Shown: positions 1 to 10,054, counted from the first letter of the stretch. The stretch is 41,431 nt of DNA from Aphanocapsa feldmannii 277cV (GCA_004768415.1 SRMO01000050.1:121284-162714), one strand, 5' to 3'. Notes: generated from the letters alone by a model not told the origin. Numbers and translations are program-made.

Positions 1-652
1 TCACCCCTGAGCACAGGTGTGCTTCCTCAGCCATGCCTGCTTCCGGTGCCCCCTCTGGGCCAAGGGCTACATGACCGGCGATGCGAAGCTGCTGTGGTCG
101 AAGCTGAAGTGCGGCGATTCTCGCCTCGCCCCAGCCATCTGCGCCGGCATGGGCAAAGCCCCGCAGGCGTCCCCACACCAGGATGTCGCCGCCCGCCCTG
201 GCATGGGCACCGGGATTCACGTCGCCGAGGACCAGCAGGCTGCCGCCATGGCTGATGTGATCACCGGAGCGCAGGGTGCCGCGATGGACCAGCAGACGCT
301 GACGAGATACCACGGGGTTAGGTCTGTCAACGGTTTCGTGGCGGCCCTCGGCGTTGACGAGGCAGAGGGCCGTGCTGATGCCCAGGGCCGCAGCAGAGAC
401 AAGGGTTTCCGGTCTGCTGGAGCGAGCCCGTTCCAGCTGCAGTCCACGCTGGTTCAGCAGGTTGCGCAGACCTTCCCAGTCCGTCAGGGTCAACGACCAC
501 TCACCGGCATCCAGCTCGACTGGACCAACCGGGACGTCTTCCGGTAACCCTTCCAGCAGCTCGTGGGGGAATGTTCCAGGCTCCAGAGGATGGCCCAGCC
601 GGATGCGATGGGGCCAGGCTGGCCCAGGTGCCTGATGGAGCTGCAGGTCCAT
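1..652 (-). CDS. minC: septum site-determining protein MinC (3' end cut by window)
   Basis: MinC is the FtsZ-assembly inhibitor that works with MinD/MinE to keep division at midcell. Reading leftwards from ATG 650-652, 217 codons are visible and the frame is still open at base 1, so the C-terminus lies outside the window. The N-terminal half (about residues 1-110) is variable. The C-terminal half is the right-handed beta-helix that dimerises and binds MinD: it shows RSGDHISHGGSLLVLGDV and the hallmark GDVNPGA (residues 143-149), then GGDILVWGRLRG and HAGADG. The ATG is the only ATG, GTG or TTG codon between the upstream in-frame stop (near 763) and the conserved part. minD and minE are expected further left, outside the window. 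Confidence 0.88.
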   Translation of the reverse strand, partial: MDLQLHQAPGPAWPHRIRLGHPLEPGTFPHELLEGLPEDVPVGPVELDAGEWSLTLTDWEGLRNLLNQRGLQLERARSSRPETLVSAAALGISTALCLVNAEGRHETVDRPNPVVSRQRLLVHRGTLRSGDHISHGGSLLVLGDVNPGAHARAGGDILVWGRLRGFAHAGADGWGEARIAALQLRPQQLRIAGHVALGPEGAPEAGMAEEAHLCSGV

Positions 653-750
653 GGCATGAAGTGTGCCGCATGGCGCCAGATTACGGATCCTGACTGTGGC
701 CTTAGGTGCTTGTACCGCGGCATTTGCGGCAGGACCATGGCAGAACGGAG

Positions 751-969
751 TCAGCCTGCTGCGCTCCCATCATGGTTCGCCCTGCTACGTCTCTGCAGAC
801 CACAGTCGCCCTGCAGCCCCACTGCCCCATTGACCCCGGTGTTCGGCAGTGGTGGAACTGGTGCTGTGGCTTTGAGCTGGTCCCAGATGCTGATGCCGCA
901 GCGGCTGCGATTTCGAACCTGCAGCAGCCGACGCTGGATTGCCTGGGCCGTCAGACCTTCGAAAGTCAT
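751..969 (-). CDS. uncertain 72-codon ORF between the HD protein and minC
   Basis: The 334 bp between the HD-protein stop and the minC start contain one minus-strand ATG ORF of 72 codons. It begins 18 bp after the HD stop, runs in the operon direction and has an amphipathic N-terminus (MTFEGLTAQAIQRRLL) with no signal peptide or known motif. The second half is Gly/Asn/Arg rich and looks like non-coding sequence. It may be a small protein, a decayed gene or chance; I do not recognise it. Nothing else is evident in this gap. Confidence 0.22.
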   Translation of the reverse strand: MTFEGLTAQAIQRRLLQVRNRSRCGISIWDQLKATAPVPPLPNTGVNGAVGLQGDCGLQRRSRANHDGSAAG

Positions 970-986
970 TTCTGAAAGGCGCGGTT

Positions 987-2258
987 CTATGGCGCGGGGA
1001 TCTGTGCTGAGAGCCTGTCCTGTTTCAGATCCTTGCGTAATGCGCCAGTGATCTCGCGGGGATGGATCACCCAGGCCATCTGCTGAGGCTCGCTGAGGGT
1101 GGCTACCAGGTCGGAGTGGTGTTCGAGAGCTGCCAGCCGCTGGCCATCCCAGAGCCTCAGACCGCCGGCGTAGGGGTGATATCCCCTGATGCGACGCTGG
1201 CGCAGTCCGCAGCTGAGCTCCGGGTCCAGCCCTGCCGTGGCCGCCAGCTGCCGGGCCCTGGCCAGGACCGCCAGCTGGTCGGTGTTGCTCAGCTGGCTCA
1301 CGTCGGTGGCTTTGAGCAGCCGCCGCTCCAGAAAGCGGCCGCAGAGCTCCGCCAGCCCGCCGCCGGCTTCCTGATGCCAGCGCTGCAGGTGATAGCCCGT
1401 ACGCAGGTCGTCGTTGGCGAGGAAATCACTGATCCCGAGCTGCTCGGGTGCCCAGAGCCAGTGAGCCATCACCGTGTCGGCCCAGAGTTGCCCGGACTGC
1501 CGTTGCCGAGCCAGCGCGATGATCCGTTCCAGCAACCAGTTACCCACCACATTGAGGCGGTGGTTGTACACGGTGCGGTACATCAGCCGCCGCACCACCA
1601 GATAGTGCTCGACCGCCGAAAGGCCCTTGGGGTGGATTGCAAGGCTGCCGTCCGGGGCAACGATGAAGGCCGCGAGGATGCGTTCCAGGTCAAGCCGACC
1701 GTAGCTCGTTCCGGTGGTATAGCTGTCCCGCAGGAGATAGTCGAGCCGGTCGCAGTCCAGCTGACTGCTCACCAGCGCCTTGATGCTCCGATTGGAATAC
1801 TGCCCCCGCATCACCAGATTCGCCACCGCCTGGGCGGTGCCCGGAGCGTAGGCCTCGAGCAGGTCCCGGAGGGGGGGATGCTCCTGGATGAGACGACCTG
1901 ACCAGTCCTCATGGCGCAGGCCATACATTTCTTCTCCCGAGTGGCTGAGTGGGCCATGGCCGATGTCATGGAGCAGGGCCGCCGCGAACAGCACGCCTCG
2001 ATGGCTCTCCAGCCCGGGATGGTCCCGCCTCAATTGGTCCAGGGCCTGGCGGGCCAGATACAGCACGCCGATGGAGTGGGTGAAGCGGCTGCCTTCGGCG
2101 CCATGAAAGGTCAGAAATGCAGTCCCCAGCTGGCGGATGCGGCGCAAGCGCTGGAAGGCAGCGGTTTCGATCAGATCGATGGCCAGGGCCTCTGCTGGAT
2201 CCTGACGATCCAGCACAATCGCCCCATGCAGCGGATCGTGGTACGCCCTTCTACTCAT
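987..2258 (-). CDS. HD-domain phosphohydrolase (dGTPase-like)
   Basis: This is a metal-dependent HD-superfamily phosphohydrolase of the dNTPase-like COG1078 type. With ATG 2256-2258 the product is 423 residues and begins MSRRAYHDPLHG, the usual start of the family. The metal-site residues are visible: H61 (FTHSIG), H97-D98 (LLHDIGHGPLSHSGE) and the late Asp in QLDCDRLDYLLRDS (about 168-173). An in-frame ATG 46 codons upstream (2396) would leave only 20 bp to the ctpA stop, but the added residues are Ser/Gln/Arg-rich and unlike a folded N-terminus, so I reject it. The gene lies between ctpA and minC in the same orientation. Hydrolysis of (d)NTPs is inferred from the family; the physiological substrate is not known to me. 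Confidence 0.85.
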   Translation of the reverse strand: MSRRAYHDPLHGAIVLDRQDPAEALAIDLIETAAFQRLRRIRQLGTAFLTFHGAEGSRFTHSIGVLYLARQALDQLRRDHPGLESHRGVLFAAALLHDIGHGPLSHSGEEMYGLRHEDWSGRLIQEHPPLRDLLEAYAPGTAQAVANLVMRGQYSNRSIKALVSSQLDCDRLDYLLRDSYTTGTSYGRLDLERILAAFIVAPDGSLAIHPKGLSAVEHYLVVRRLMYRTVYNHRLNVVGNWLLERIIALARQRQSGQLWADTVMAHWLWAPEQLGISDFLANDDLRTGYHLQRWHQEAGGGLAELCGRFLERRLLKATDVSQLSNTDQLAVLARARQLAATAGLDPELSCGLRQRRIRGYHPYAGGLRLWDGQRLAALEHHSDLVATLSEPQQMAWVIHPREITGALRKDLKQDRLSAQIPAP

Positions 2259-2415
2259 CGTCTGCTGAACCCCGGTGTGCTGCCGTCGGACCTCAAGCCT
2301 GGCGACGCTCCGGACCTGTGCAAGCGCCTTTCCAGAGACCGTCCCACTGTGCTGAGCAGGCTGCGCCTGGCTGGACAGACAGCCACTGCTGGCCACCTGC
2401 CGTTGGCCCGCCGCT

Positions 2416-3693
2416 TCAGCCGACGGTGCTCATGGCGAAGCCGATGGCCACGGTTTTCCGCTTCGCTCGCTCCTGCCGCTGCTGCAGGGATGCCAGATGA
2501 TTGGCTGCTGCGCTCAGCCAGGGATCGTCGTCCTGGCCCACGTCCAGCAGGCCTGGGCCAGCAGTGAGCTTCTGGTCAGGGGCAATGCCGCTGTTCTGGA
2601 TGTCCCGTCCCGAGGGGGTCACATAGCGGGCCACGGTCACGGCCAGGCCACTGCCATCGCCCAGGGGAATCAGGGTCTGAATCAGGCCCTTTCCGAAGGT
2701 CTGCTGCCCGAGCAGCGGAGCCCTGCCGTCATCCTGGAGCGCCCCGGCCAGGATCTCGCTGGCACTGGCGGTGCCGCCATTGACCAGCACCACCATGGAG
2801 CCTTCGTAGAGCACTCCAGCAAGGGACTGCTGCTTGTCCACAATGCCGTTGCGGTCATGGATCTCGACAATGGTCTGGTCGTCGAGAAAGGCATTGGCCA
2901 CCTCCAGCCCAGCCTGCACCAGCCCACCGGAGTTGTTGCGCAGGTCCAGTACCAGCGCTTCGATGCCCTTGTCCTGCAGTTCAGTGAGTGCCTCGGCCAG
3001 AAGAGCAGGCACCTGCTCGCTGAACTGGGTGAGGTGAAGGTAGCCGTAGGTGTGGCCGTCATGGCGCAGGCGGCGACTGCGCACGGGCCTCAGATCAATG
3101 TCCCGCCGTTCCAGATGCAACGCTTGGAGGGTGCCATCCGGGGCCTGGAGATCCACCAGCACATCACTCCCCACTGATCCTCGCAGCCGGGCCGCCACCC
3201 CCTCCAGACCCAGCTCGTCAGCGCGTTCCCCCTCCACCGCCAGCACTTCGGTACCGCTTTCAATCCCCGCTTCCGCAGCTGGACTGCCCTCCAGCGGGGC
3301 GATCACCAGGACGCGCTTGTCGCCCTGGGGCATCCCCAGCTGCAGACCCACGCCGGTGACCGACCCCCTGGTACTGGATTGCAGTGTTCTGAACTGATCT
3401 GGCCTCAGCAGCCGGGTGAAAGGGTCGCCCAGGGGCCTGAGCATGGTGTCGATGGCGTCATAGGCATCCTCCCGATCGCTGATCGGTTTCTCCAGGGCCT
3501 TCTGACGCAGTCGCTTCCAGCGAACCCCGGCGAAGCTTTCGTCCACATAGCTCTGGTTGACCAGGCGCCAGGCATCCACCACCAGGGTCTGCTCATCGGT
3601 CAGCGCCGGCAGGTCACGTGGCAGCAGCAGCGAAATGCAGAGAAGAGTTGCGAGGCACCAGGCCGAACAGCTTTGGCGGAGCCTCTGCATCAC
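2416..3693 (-). CDS. ctpA: carboxyl-terminal processing protease CtpA (D1 processing)
   Basis: This is a C-terminal processing serine protease (peptidase S41). In cyanobacteria CtpA trims the C-terminal extension of precursor D1 on the lumenal side, which allows the photosystem II manganese cluster to assemble. The 425-residue product has an N-terminal export signal (hydrophobic residues about 12-25, ending near LPA). A PDZ domain covers about 110-190 (GVGLQLG, GSPAAEAGI), followed by the tail-specific protease core LVLDLRNNSGG (247-257). The catalytic Ser310 lies in NGGTASASEI and the Lys335 in TFGKGL; their 25-residue spacing matches known D1 proteases. It is divergent from petB, with about 130 bp between the starts, and is followed by the HD protein and minC. 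Confidence 0.93.
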   Translation of the reverse strand: MMQRLRQSCSAWCLATLLCISLLLPRDLPALTDEQTLVVDAWRLVNQSYVDESFAGVRWKRLRQKALEKPISDREDAYDAIDTMLRPLGDPFTRLLRPDQFRTLQSSTRGSVTGVGLQLGMPQGDKRVLVIAPLEGSPAAEAGIESGTEVLAVEGERADELGLEGVAARLRGSVGSDVLVDLQAPDGTLQALHLERRDIDLRPVRSRRLRHDGHTYGYLHLTQFSEQVPALLAEALTELQDKGIEALVLDLRNNSGGLVQAGLEVANAFLDDQTIVEIHDRNGIVDKQQSLAGVLYEGSMVVLVNGGTASASEILAGALQDDGRAPLLGQQTFGKGLIQTLIPLGDGSGLAVTVARYVTPSGRDIQNSGIAPDQKLTAGPGLLDVGQDDDPWLSAAANHLASLQQRQERAKRKTVAIGFAMSTVG

Positions 3694-3823
3694 CCTTGGT
3701 CAGGTTTAACGGATGCGCCCAGTCTTGCGGGTTCCCGGCCCACTGGTCCACAAGGTCACAGGGCCATCGTTAGACTCATTGCCACTCCCGCTCGCCGGGC
3801 CCATTGCCGTTTCGCCTCAATCC
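3694..3823. promoter_or_regulatory. divergent ctpA/petB promoter region
   Basis: These 130 bp separate the ctpA start (minus) from the petB start (plus) and must hold both promoters. A possible -10 element for petB is TAGACT at 3771-3776, about 48 bp before the ATG. No convincing -35 element stands before it, so the exact promoter is uncertain. Confidence 0.3.
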
Positions 3824-4471
3824 ATGTCGAAGGTTTACGACTGGTTTCAGGAGCGCCTGGAGATCCAAGAGATCGCCGACGACTTCTCCTCCAAATACGT
3901 CCCCCCCCACGTCAACATCTTCTACTGCCTGGGCGGGATCACCTTGGTGTGCTTCCTGATCCAGTTCGCGACCGGCTTCGCGATGACCTTCTATTACAAG
4001 CCGACGGTTGCCGAAGCCTACAGCTCGGTCGACTTCCTCATGCGCAACGTCAGCTTTGGCTGGCTGATCCGCTCTGTGCACCGCTGGAGCGCCAGCATGA
4101 TGGTGCTGATGATGATCCTGCACGTATTCCGTGTGTACCTCACCGGTGGCTTCAAGCGCCCCCGTGAGCTCACCTGGGTGGTGGGTGTGACCATGGCCGT
4201 GATCACGGTCAGCTTCGGGGTGACCGGCTACTCCCTTCCCTGGGACCAGGTGGGTTACTGGGCCGTCAAGATCGTCTCGGGTGTTCCTGCCGCCATCCCC
4301 GTGGTTGGCGACTTCATGGTCGAGTTGCTTCGCGGTGGCGAGAGCGTCGGCCAGGCCACCCTGACACGTTTTTACAGCCTCCACACCTTCGTGCTCCCCT
4401 GGCTGCTGGCCGTCTTCATGCTCATGCACTTCCTGATGATCCGGAAGCAGGGCATCTCCGGTCCGCTCTGA
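3824..4471 (+). CDS. petB: cytochrome b6 (PetB)
   Basis: Cytochrome b6 is the four-helix, haem-bearing core subunit of the thylakoid cytochrome b6f complex, carrying electrons from plastoquinol. With ATG 3824 ([15 protein letters not shown]) it is exactly 215 residues, the standard length. The diagnostic residues are in the expected places: Cys35 (haem c-n/ci attachment) and His86, His100, His187 and His202 (haem b ligands). RWSASMMVL, the PRELTW loop, [13 protein letters not shown] and the C-terminal RKQGISGPL are all present. An in-frame upstream extension to 3713 is rejected because the conserved protein begins at MSKVYDW. petD follows after 58 bp, the usual petBD operon. Confidence 0.98.
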   Translation: MSKVYDWFQERLEIQEIADDFSSKYVPPHVNIFYCLGGITLVCFLIQFATGFAMTFYYKPTVAEAYSSVDFLMRNVSFGWLIRSVHRWSASMMVLMMILHVFRVYLTGGFKRPRELTWVVGVTMAVITVSFGVTGYSLPWDQVGYWAVKIVSGVPAAIPVVGDFMVELLRGGESVGQATLTRFYSLHTFVLPWLLAVFMLMHFLMIRKQGISGPL

Positions 4472-4529
4472 TCGCCCGCCCGCGACGGCCAGCCCCGCCA
4501 ACAGGGACCCCACCACCAACCTTCAAGTC

Positions 4530-5012
4530 ATGTCCATCCTCAAGCAGCCCGACCTGAGCGATCCAGCCCTGCGCGCCAAGCTGGCCAGGGGCATGGGGCA
4601 CAACTACTACGGCGAACCTGCCTGGCCCAACGACCTGCTCTACATCTTCCCGGTGGTGATCCTGGGCACCATCGCCTGCGTGGTGGGTCTTGCGGTGCTC
4701 GACCCCGCCCTTGTCGGTGACCCCGCGGACCCCTTCGCGACACCCCTGGAAATCCTGCCCGAGTGGTACCTCTATCCCGTCTTCCAGATCCTCCGGGTGG
4801 TGCCCAACAAGCTGCTGGGGATTGCCCTCCAGACCATGGTCCCCCTTGGTCTGATGCTGGTGCCCTTCATCGAGAACTTCAACAAGTTCCAGAACCCCTT
4901 CCGTCGCCCTGTCGCCATGGCTGTGTTTCTCTTCGGCACTGTCATGGCGATCTACCTGGGCATCGGTGCCACCCTGCCCATTGACAAGTCCCTCAGCCTG
5001 GGCCTGTTCTGA
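4530..5012 (+). CDS. petD: cytochrome b6f complex subunit IV (PetD)
   Basis: Subunit IV forms the quinol-oxidation side of the b6f complex together with cytochrome b6. The product is 160 residues, the standard length, and starts [12 protein letters not shown]. It carries [19 protein letters not shown], the Qo-site PEWY motif ([17 protein letters not shown]), PNKLLGI and [14 protein letters not shown]-type sequence (here FIENFNKF). Three membrane spans are visible (about 36-57, 95-115 and 127-148). It is transcribed after petB. No clear terminator is seen in the 93 bp before the convergent invertase gene. Confidence 0.97.
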   Translation: MSILKQPDLSDPALRAKLARGMGHNYYGEPAWPNDLLYIFPVVILGTIACVVGLAVLDPALVGDPADPFATPLEILPEWYLYPVFQILRVVPNKLLGIALQTMVPLGLMLVPFIENFNKFQNPFRRPVAMAVFLFGTVMAIYLGIGATLPIDKSLSLGLF

Positions 5013-5105
5013 TCATGCCGTGAGAATGCCCACCAGACTGCTGGTTGGCCATTCATTCAGTTGGTGGGAGCTCGATGCTGGCGCAGTGAAAGTCCGATCC
5101 GGCCC

Positions 5106-6659
5106 TCAGAGCACGGAGAAGATGCCCCCATCTCCCTTCCCCTGTGGCTCTGGTCGACCTGCCGACCCGTTGTTGCTGCCCGGCTGACCATTGTTGGAGC
5201 CCTTGCCCCGACCCGCCAGATCCATGTCGAGGGCTTCGAATCCCTTGCCCCGCAGCGTGCGATGCAACAGGAGGAAGCCGACGATTGTCCAGGTCTGGTA
5301 GGTGCGTGATTGCTGGCCCACCCAGGTACCGGTGGGACCGTCGAAATATTCTGCCCACTGCTGCTTTGGCAGCTGATTGAGCTGAGACCAGTAGGACTCC
5401 AGCATCAATGCCTTCATTTCTCCCATCAGCAGCACATCAGCGCTGGGATGAAGGGATTCATGAATTGTCACCGCAGCTGCCAGGTACCAGAGCAAGCTGG
5501 GCCAGTGTCCCCCGTTGTGATAGCTCCAGGGCCAGTTTTTTGGATCGGAGCCGGTTTTCATGGACCACTCCTGACCCTCCATCGGCGGGTGGCAGATCCG
5601 CATGGGCATCTGGGCCATCAGGTGCTGCCGGTTGTGCAGAATCAGACGGAAGAGGGCCCGCTGCTGCGGTGCCGTGAGCAACCCGAACAGACATGCCAGG
5701 GTGTTGCCGAGGCTGAAGAAGCGAAAGTCCGGCCGCCCGGTGCGCACGTTGCCGATCAGGTAGCCACCATGGTTTTCCAGCCAGTCCTGCAGCCAGTCGG
5801 GGATGACATAGGGCTGGACATTGAATTCATTGTGATGCTGCTGTTCTCCGTACTGCTCCGTCGGCCTGCGGCGCAGCACCTGGATTGTCTTGCTGGTGAC
5901 CCAGTAGTGCTTCAGAAGAAACGAGCGCAGGTCGTGTATCCATTGCCGCGTGGTTGCGAGCCGTTGTTCCAGCAGCCGACTGCCCAAATGCCGCTTCCGG
6001 GCCAGCTCCATCAGCAGTGCGCAGCTCTTCAGGCTGCCGTAGAGCAGCACCTCCACTTCCAGCGGAGCACCCCAGACATCCATGGGGCGATCAACCATGA
6101 AGCCACAATCCGGCACGAACAGCACCGGGGTGCCCTCGAAGGAGGGTTGCATCACCAGATCCAGCAGCAGCTGGATGCCCCGCTGGACCTGCTGGCTGCA
6201 GCCGAATTCCCAGTCCTGGCTCCGATGCACATAGGACCAGCAGAGGATCGGCCACCAGAGGCTGGCATCCACGGATGTGATCCGTCCGATGGAACGCTGG
6301 CCGTAGTCCGCCAGCAGCTTGCCGCCTTCTTCCACGAAGCTGGTGGGGAAGACACCGCGGGTCTGTGGGCTTGTGCTCTGCAGATCCAGGGATGTCCGGA
6401 GGAAGTGGCGCACGATCGTGTTGCGCCCCGTCTCCAGCAGGTAGATCATCACGGGCACGTTGTCCCGCAGGAAGATCTCCCCGTAGTTCAGGGCATCTCC
6501 CTTGCTGGGATGTTTCAGTGCCGCCACTGACCCCACCTGATGCCCACCCATCGAGACCAGGGTGCGCTCGAAGTGCATCTCCGCAGCTTCAACGATCTTG
6601 TCCTCCTTCGAGTTCGGGCGCAGACGTCCCAGCCTGGTTGAGGAGAGATGTTGGGCCAT
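5106..6659 (-). CDS. invA: alkaline/neutral invertase (GH100)
   Basis: This is a glycoside hydrolase family 100 enzyme, cytosolic, splitting sucrose into glucose and fructose. The product is 517 residues from ATG 6657-6659 (MAQHLSSTRLGRLRPNSKED). Family blocks in order are ALNYGEIFLRDNVPV (56-70), ITSVDASLWWPIL with the catalytic Asp131, the FNVQPYVIPDW region (279-290) and PPMEGQEWSMKTGSDPKNWP, which holds the catalytic Glu (361 or 364), followed by WSYHNGGHWPSLLW. A 23-codon upstream extension to 6725 is rejected because the family starts near the MAQ region. The last ~35 residues are a Gly/Asn-rich tail. The gene is head-to-head with sucrose-phosphate phosphatase, suggesting coordinated sucrose turnover. 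Confidence 0.92.
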   Translation of the reverse strand: MAQHLSSTRLGRLRPNSKEDKIVEAAEMHFERTLVSMGGHQVGSVAALKHPSKGDALNYGEIFLRDNVPVMIYLLETGRNTIVRHFLRTSLDLQSTSPQTRGVFPTSFVEEGGKLLADYGQRSIGRITSVDASLWWPILCWSYVHRSQDWEFGCSQQVQRGIQLLLDLVMQPSFEGTPVLFVPDCGFMVDRPMDVWGAPLEVEVLLYGSLKSCALLMELARKRHLGSRLLEQRLATTRQWIHDLRSFLLKHYWVTSKTIQVLRRRPTEQYGEQQHHNEFNVQPYVIPDWLQDWLENHGGYLIGNVRTGRPDFRFFSLGNTLACLFGLLTAPQQRALFRLILHNRQHLMAQMPMRICHPPMEGQEWSMKTGSDPKNWPWSYHNGGHWPSLLWYLAAAVTIHESLHPSADVLLMGEMKALMLESYWSQLNQLPKQQWAEYFDGPTGTWVGQQSRTYQTWTIVGFLLLHRTLRGKGFEALDMDLAGRGKGSNNGQPGSNNGSAGRPEPQGKGDGGIFSVL

Positions 6660-6689
6660 GATCGGCCTTCCCGGGTTGAATGCTCCCCC

Positions 6690-7433
6690 TTGACGGACCT
6701 GCTGCTGGTCACAGATCTGGATCACACCCTTGTCGGTGATCCCCTCGCCCTGGGGGAGCTGAACGTCAAATTAAAGGCTCTGAGGCATCGAGTCAGCCTC
6801 TGCTACTGCACCGGCCGCAGTCTCGGCTCTGCCCGCGAGCTGCAGCGGGAGCAGGGGTTGCTGGATCCTGACGCCTGGGCCACCGGGGTGGGATCTTCCC
6901 TGCTCTGGCGGGGGGAAGCCATCCCCGCCTGGGATCGCGCCCTGCGGCAGGGTTGGGAACGGCAACGTCTGCAGCGGCTGCTCAGCGGGATGAACGGCCT
7001 GCGACTGCAGGATGCTGCCGAACAGAGTCCCTACAAGCTCAGCTACGAACTGGGGGAGATGCTGCCGCCGGAGGCCTGCGCTCCCTTCGTAGAGGATGTA
7101 AGGCGTCGCCTGAACGAAGCTGGGCTGACCGCCCGGGTGGTGTTCAGCAGTGCTGTTCAGCTCGACCTTCTTCCCCCCAGCGCGGGCAAGGGGGCCGTCG
7201 CCGGCTTCCTGCAGACGATGCTGGGACTGCGCCCCGACCAGGTGCTCTGCTGTGGCGACTCCGGCAACGACAGCTCGATGCTGGGTGGCCCCTGGTGGGG
7301 GGTGATGGTGGCAAATGCCAGGCCGGAACTGATCAGCTGGTGGGAGCAGCACCGCCCCAACACGCTGTTGCGTGCCACCCGCAGCTATGCCGGGGCCATC
7401 TCGGAGGCCCTGGAAACACTTCCCCTGCTCTGA
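6690..7433 (+). CDS. sucrose-phosphate phosphatase (HAD family)
   Basis: This haloacid dehalogenase-type phosphatase removes phosphate from sucrose-6-phosphate, the last step of sucrose synthesis. Choosing TTG 6690 gives MTDLLLVTDLDHTLVGD, which lines up end to end with cyanobacterial SPP as I remember it (Synechocystis begins MRQLLLISDLDNTWVGD); ATG 6648 would overlap the divergent invertase start. The nucleophile and acid/base are Asp9 and Asp11. CTGRSLGSARELQ is the sugar-binding cap/core block, and the Mg-binding GDSGND lies at 189-194. VFSSAVQLDLLP and the C-terminal NARPELISWW and SYAGAISEAL also match. At 247 residues it is a stand-alone SPP without a synthase domain. Confusion with mannosyl-3-phosphoglycerate phosphatase is possible but less likely. 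Confidence 0.87.
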   Translation: MTDLLLVTDLDHTLVGDPLALGELNVKLKALRHRVSLCYCTGRSLGSARELQREQGLLDPDAWATGVGSSLLWRGEAIPAWDRALRQGWERQRLQRLLSGMNGLRLQDAAEQSPYKLSYELGEMLPPEACAPFVEDVRRRLNEAGLTARVVFSSAVQLDLLPPSAGKGAVAGFLQTMLGLRPDQVLCCGDSGNDSSMLGGPWWGVMVANARPELISWWEQHRPNTLLRATRSYAGAISEALETLPLL

Positions 7434-7628
7434 GGGGTTGCCGAGCCAGCTGCAGCCTGCTCTGCGCTGCAGGACGACAACTTGCTCGTGCCAGGACTTG
7501 ATGGGTCCTGCTGGCCGCTGCCATCAGGTCTGCCACGGGCGAACACTGCTGACCCCGGTCGCCTCCTGGCCTGGGCAGCTTTGCTGGCGTTGACGACTGA
7601 TGCCACCCGAATCCCAGACCTGCTGGTG

Positions 7629-7657
7629 TTGTGACAGTGCGGGAAGAGTCCTATGGG
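7629..7657 (+). promoter_or_regulatory. candidate rRNA operon promoter
   Basis: TTGTGA (7629-7634) and TATGGG (7652-7657) stand 17 bp apart, a sigma70-like -35/-10 pair about 440 bp before 16S. It is the best spaced pair I found in the leader, but the -10 element is poor and another pair nearby (TAGGTT at 7686-7691) cannot be excluded. Confidence 0.3.
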
Positions 7658-7880
7658 TTCACCGTGAGTCCGGAAGTTGGAGTGTTAGGTTATTGGGGTG
7701 TGGTTGAGAAGAGCCAAACGGCTCGATCAACTGCCGAACCTGGACAACTCAAAAGATTAGGAACCAACGCCAACGCTGCGTTGACCAGATTCTTTCATAA
7801 GAAAGCAATCAAGTCAACAGTACAAGCAGTTTTGGTGTGAGGTCCCGTCAAACAATTTTCGAATCATTCACAGTAGCTTG

Positions 7881-7913
7881 ATTACTTTAACAAAGCTAAT
7901 TTGTTAAAGTAAT
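7881..7913. repeat. perfect 14-bp inverted repeat in the rRNA leader
   Basis: ATTACTTTAACAAA (7881-7894) and its exact reverse complement (7900-7913) flank a 5-nt loop GCTAA. It is AT-rich, lies 190 bp before 16S and has no U-tract after it, so it is more likely a processing or antitermination hairpin than a terminator. Confidence 0.75.
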
Positions 7914-8101
7914 TCTAAAGCCCGTACTGTATGAATTGATTCAAGCCGGATCTGAGACATCCCGGACGAGTTGGTAGAGCATATTTTGCTTTACAAGCTC
8001 AACTCTTGAAGCTCTAGAAATAGAGTTCTCCTTGAGTACAACTTCAATGATTGTGTTCAAGGTAAACTGTTCTGAGGCATAAAGCCAACAGGGAGCAGTC
8101 T

Positions 8102-9587
<1,486 letters not shown>

Positions 9588-9670
9588 CAGGGAGACAATA
9601 ACTGATTTCGATGTTTGGTAACAACTACTAAACCGAAGTCCTGTCATCTCTATGGTCGATCGGTACCTCG

Positions 9671-9690
9671 TCAAAGTTAATTTACTTTGA
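9671..9690. repeat. small inverted repeat after 16S
   Basis: TCAAAGT (9671-9677) and ACTTTGA (9684-9690) form a 7-bp stem around a 6-nt loop in the 16S-tRNA spacer. The ACTTT/AAAGT elements resemble part of the leader repeat at 7881-7913, so the two may belong to the same processing architecture, which is inference. Confidence 0.4.
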
Positions 9691-9758
9691 TTGGTTTCTA
9701 ATCTTTGTCTAGGTCACACCCCAACTGTTGATGGACGTAAGAATCTGAAAGGATTCTC

Positions 9759-9832
<74 letters not shown>

Positions 9833-9841
9833 TCAGGATTT

Positions 9842-9914
9842 GGGGGTTTAGCTCAGTTGGTAGAGCACCTGCTTTGCAAGCAGGATGTCAGCGGTTCAAG
9901 TCCGCTAACCTCCA
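9842..9914 (+). tRNA. tRNA-Ala (TGC)
   Basis: This is a 73-nt cloverleaf 9 bp after tRNA-Ile. The acceptor stem is GGGGGTT/AACCTCC (one G-T pair), the anticodon loop TTTGCAA gives TGC, and the T-arm has GGTTCAAGTCC. CCA is not encoded. Confidence 0.97.
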
Positions 9915-9989
9915 CTGATTCTTTTTACTGTAAAGCAAAGAGTCAACCATCTTGATAATTTCGTGGCCTCGACAGCTGATCTAAGAATT

Positions 9990-10053
9990 CAGCCTTTTTT
10001 CTTCTCTTATCTTAACAAGAAGATGAAAAAATGCTGAACTTTAAAAAGTTCAG
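9990..10053 (+). promoter_or_regulatory. spacer boxB-like stem and adjacent hairpin
   Basis: After tRNA-Ala the spacer contains CAGCCTTTTTTCTTCT (9990-10005), which pairs imperfectly with AGAAGATGAAAAAATGCTG (10018-10036), a boxB-like stem as in cyanobacterial spacers. It is followed directly by a near-perfect hairpin CTGAACTTT/AAAGTTCAG (10034-10053). Both probably act in rRNA antitermination or processing; the role is inferred from position. Confidence 0.5.
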
Positions 10054-10054
10054 T

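Larger units (their letters stand above)
7434..8101 (+). promoter_or_regulatory. rRNA operon upstream region and leader
   Basis: These 668 bp hold no convincing protein gene; the 69-codon ORF at 7631-7840 has no protein-like features. Base composition changes from GC-rich to AT-rich near 7680. A possible promoter (7629-7657), a boxA-like GAACCTGGACAACTC near 7736, a perfect inverted repeat (7881-7913) and two small hairpins (8012-8025 with a GAAA loop; 8030-8062) precede 16S. This is the layout of a transcribed rRNA leader with antitermination and processing signals. Confidence 0.6.

Noticed and set aside
7631-7840. 69-codon ORF in the rRNA leader
   Set aside because: It lies in the transcribed leader over boxA-like and hairpin elements and shows no protein-like pattern.
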